A stretch of 64,000 bases of DNA from Atrina japonica (lineage: Eukaryota > Mollusca > Bivalvia > Pterioida > Pinnidae). Location of the stretch: contig BROG01000799.1 in the NCBI GenBank assembly GCA_030159075.1, forward strand, positions 243,110 through 307,109, in the 5' to 3' direction. The notes under the pieces are model-generated. The model did no database searches and was not told the origin of the DNA. It was given only the letters and a program-made list of their open reading frames with translations. Below, one piece after another: positions 63,296-64,000 of this stretch (position 1 is the stretch's first letter; every line of letters starts with the position of its first letter). A program made the position numbers and the translations under genes.

Positions 63296-63655
63296 GAAAA
63301 TTAATTTCAATAGTAATAGTCCAGTCAAAGTACGCAACACAGGTACGCCTTACCTTGAAAAATTGCATTTTCTTTTTTTTAATTTTGGTAACTTTAAAAT
63401 GAGAAATTGTTTTCTACTGCTAACCCCATGGATAAGGAATTTTCAAAAGTTAGAAAATTTTAATCAAAATTTGTTGATATCTGCAAAATTCAAGGTATTC
63501 AGTGTTGGACATGTTGTATCCAGATTAGATAATGGTAGATTTCTTATGAATCTAACAAAGCAAGTGTTATAAGTCAAAATATTGTATCAATATATTTGTA
63601 TAATGTATTAATATATATGCCAATACCGAAATTTCAAAGTATTAAATGATGTTTT
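63296..63655. other. No recognised feature
   Basis: Unassigned; a 69-codon frame (63363-63572) without recognisable features. Confidence 0.45.
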
Positions 63656-63900
63656 ATTATGTATTGTGGACATCCTGAAGAGATATACTTTAGTATATAA
63701 AAATCTAAGATACCAACGTATAAATCTTAGGATGCCCGAGATATCGGTACAAGTCTGGTAAACATGTACATACACGGATCTCTATAAATCAAGAAGTGGG
63801 ATCAGGAGTCATAGAGGAGTAGGCATCCCGTATCAACCGATGACACCCGTCGCGAATCCACAGTCAAATCAAAATGAAATACTGGAGGAACGAATCTATT
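63656..63900 (-). mobile_element. Penelope-like family A tails, joined end to end
   Basis: 63656-63695 is the final 40 bp of a plus-strand tail (gtggacatcctgaagagatatactttagtat). It abuts a minus-strand tail (63697-63900: ctaagataccaacgtataaa... to aaatactggaggaacga). The two meet at their 3' ends. Confidence 0.7.
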
Positions 63901-64000
63901 ATGGAGAGTAGCCTATATTTTTATTATAAAGTAAATAAAGCGCATATTTTCCTTTTTTTCTTTTTTTTGAGGACAAAGGGGAGCTTTAAATTAAATTTTC

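Overview
The window reads as AT-rich, repeat-dense animal genomic DNA, most likely from a bivalve mollusc (inference from the mix of element families; no host gene identifies the species). I see no intact host protein-coding gene. Almost everything recognisable is a mobile element, a decayed mobile element or a tandem repeat.

Positions 1 to about 7270 are different in kind: GC-richer, densely packed with genes on both strands, with overlapping stops and starts and perfect palindromes at gene borders. A packaging ATPase (4746-5379) follows a long gene that looks like a double-jelly-roll major capsid protein (3402-4717). Around them are candidate structural and membrane proteins, a small zinc-ribbon protein and a tryptophan-rich repeat protein (5435-6443) that I cannot assign to any family. 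I read this as the right-hand part of an integrated Polinton-like virus or Maverick-type element. Nearly every gene is broken, mainly by small frame-changing indels rather than nonsense substitutions.

From 7270 to the end the sequence is a graveyard of retroelements. Two families of Penelope-like retroelement (here A and B, with distinct 3' tails) occur in at least 20 pieces. The best A copy (44406-46912) carries a 756-codon open frame whose N-terminus looks like the end of a GIY-YIG nuclease, as in the permuted Naiad-type elements. It has lost the reverse transcriptase YIDD catalytic box by an in-frame deletion. LINE fragments (15090-15392, 37119-37900), a Tc1-like transposase stub, tRNA-derived SINEs, MITEs, a TIR element and a possible DNA polymerase B fragment fill other gaps.

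The most interesting system is a small dispersed element carrying a type I hammerhead ribozyme. It occurs at 14271-14700 (two ribozyme copies 360 nt apart), 31803-32150, 40225-40345, 49307-49372, 52428-52750 and 62954-63165. The last copy has an unmutated core and sits cleanly inside a minisatellite. It resembles animal retrozymes, and its 3' end shares a motif with the 3' end of the Penelope-like family A tail, suggesting who mobilises it.

The rest is tandem repeat: a 21-bp array (19925-20915), 62-bp (25020-25790), 24-bp (26766-27185), 68-bp (36285-37090), 40-bp hairpin-forming arrays flanking the family A element (43257-44405, 46915-48560), a 5-kb 22-bp array (56200-61378), a 34-bp array (62095-63295), several dinucleotide tracts, and a run of exactly 100 G at 53665-53764 that may be an assembly artefact.
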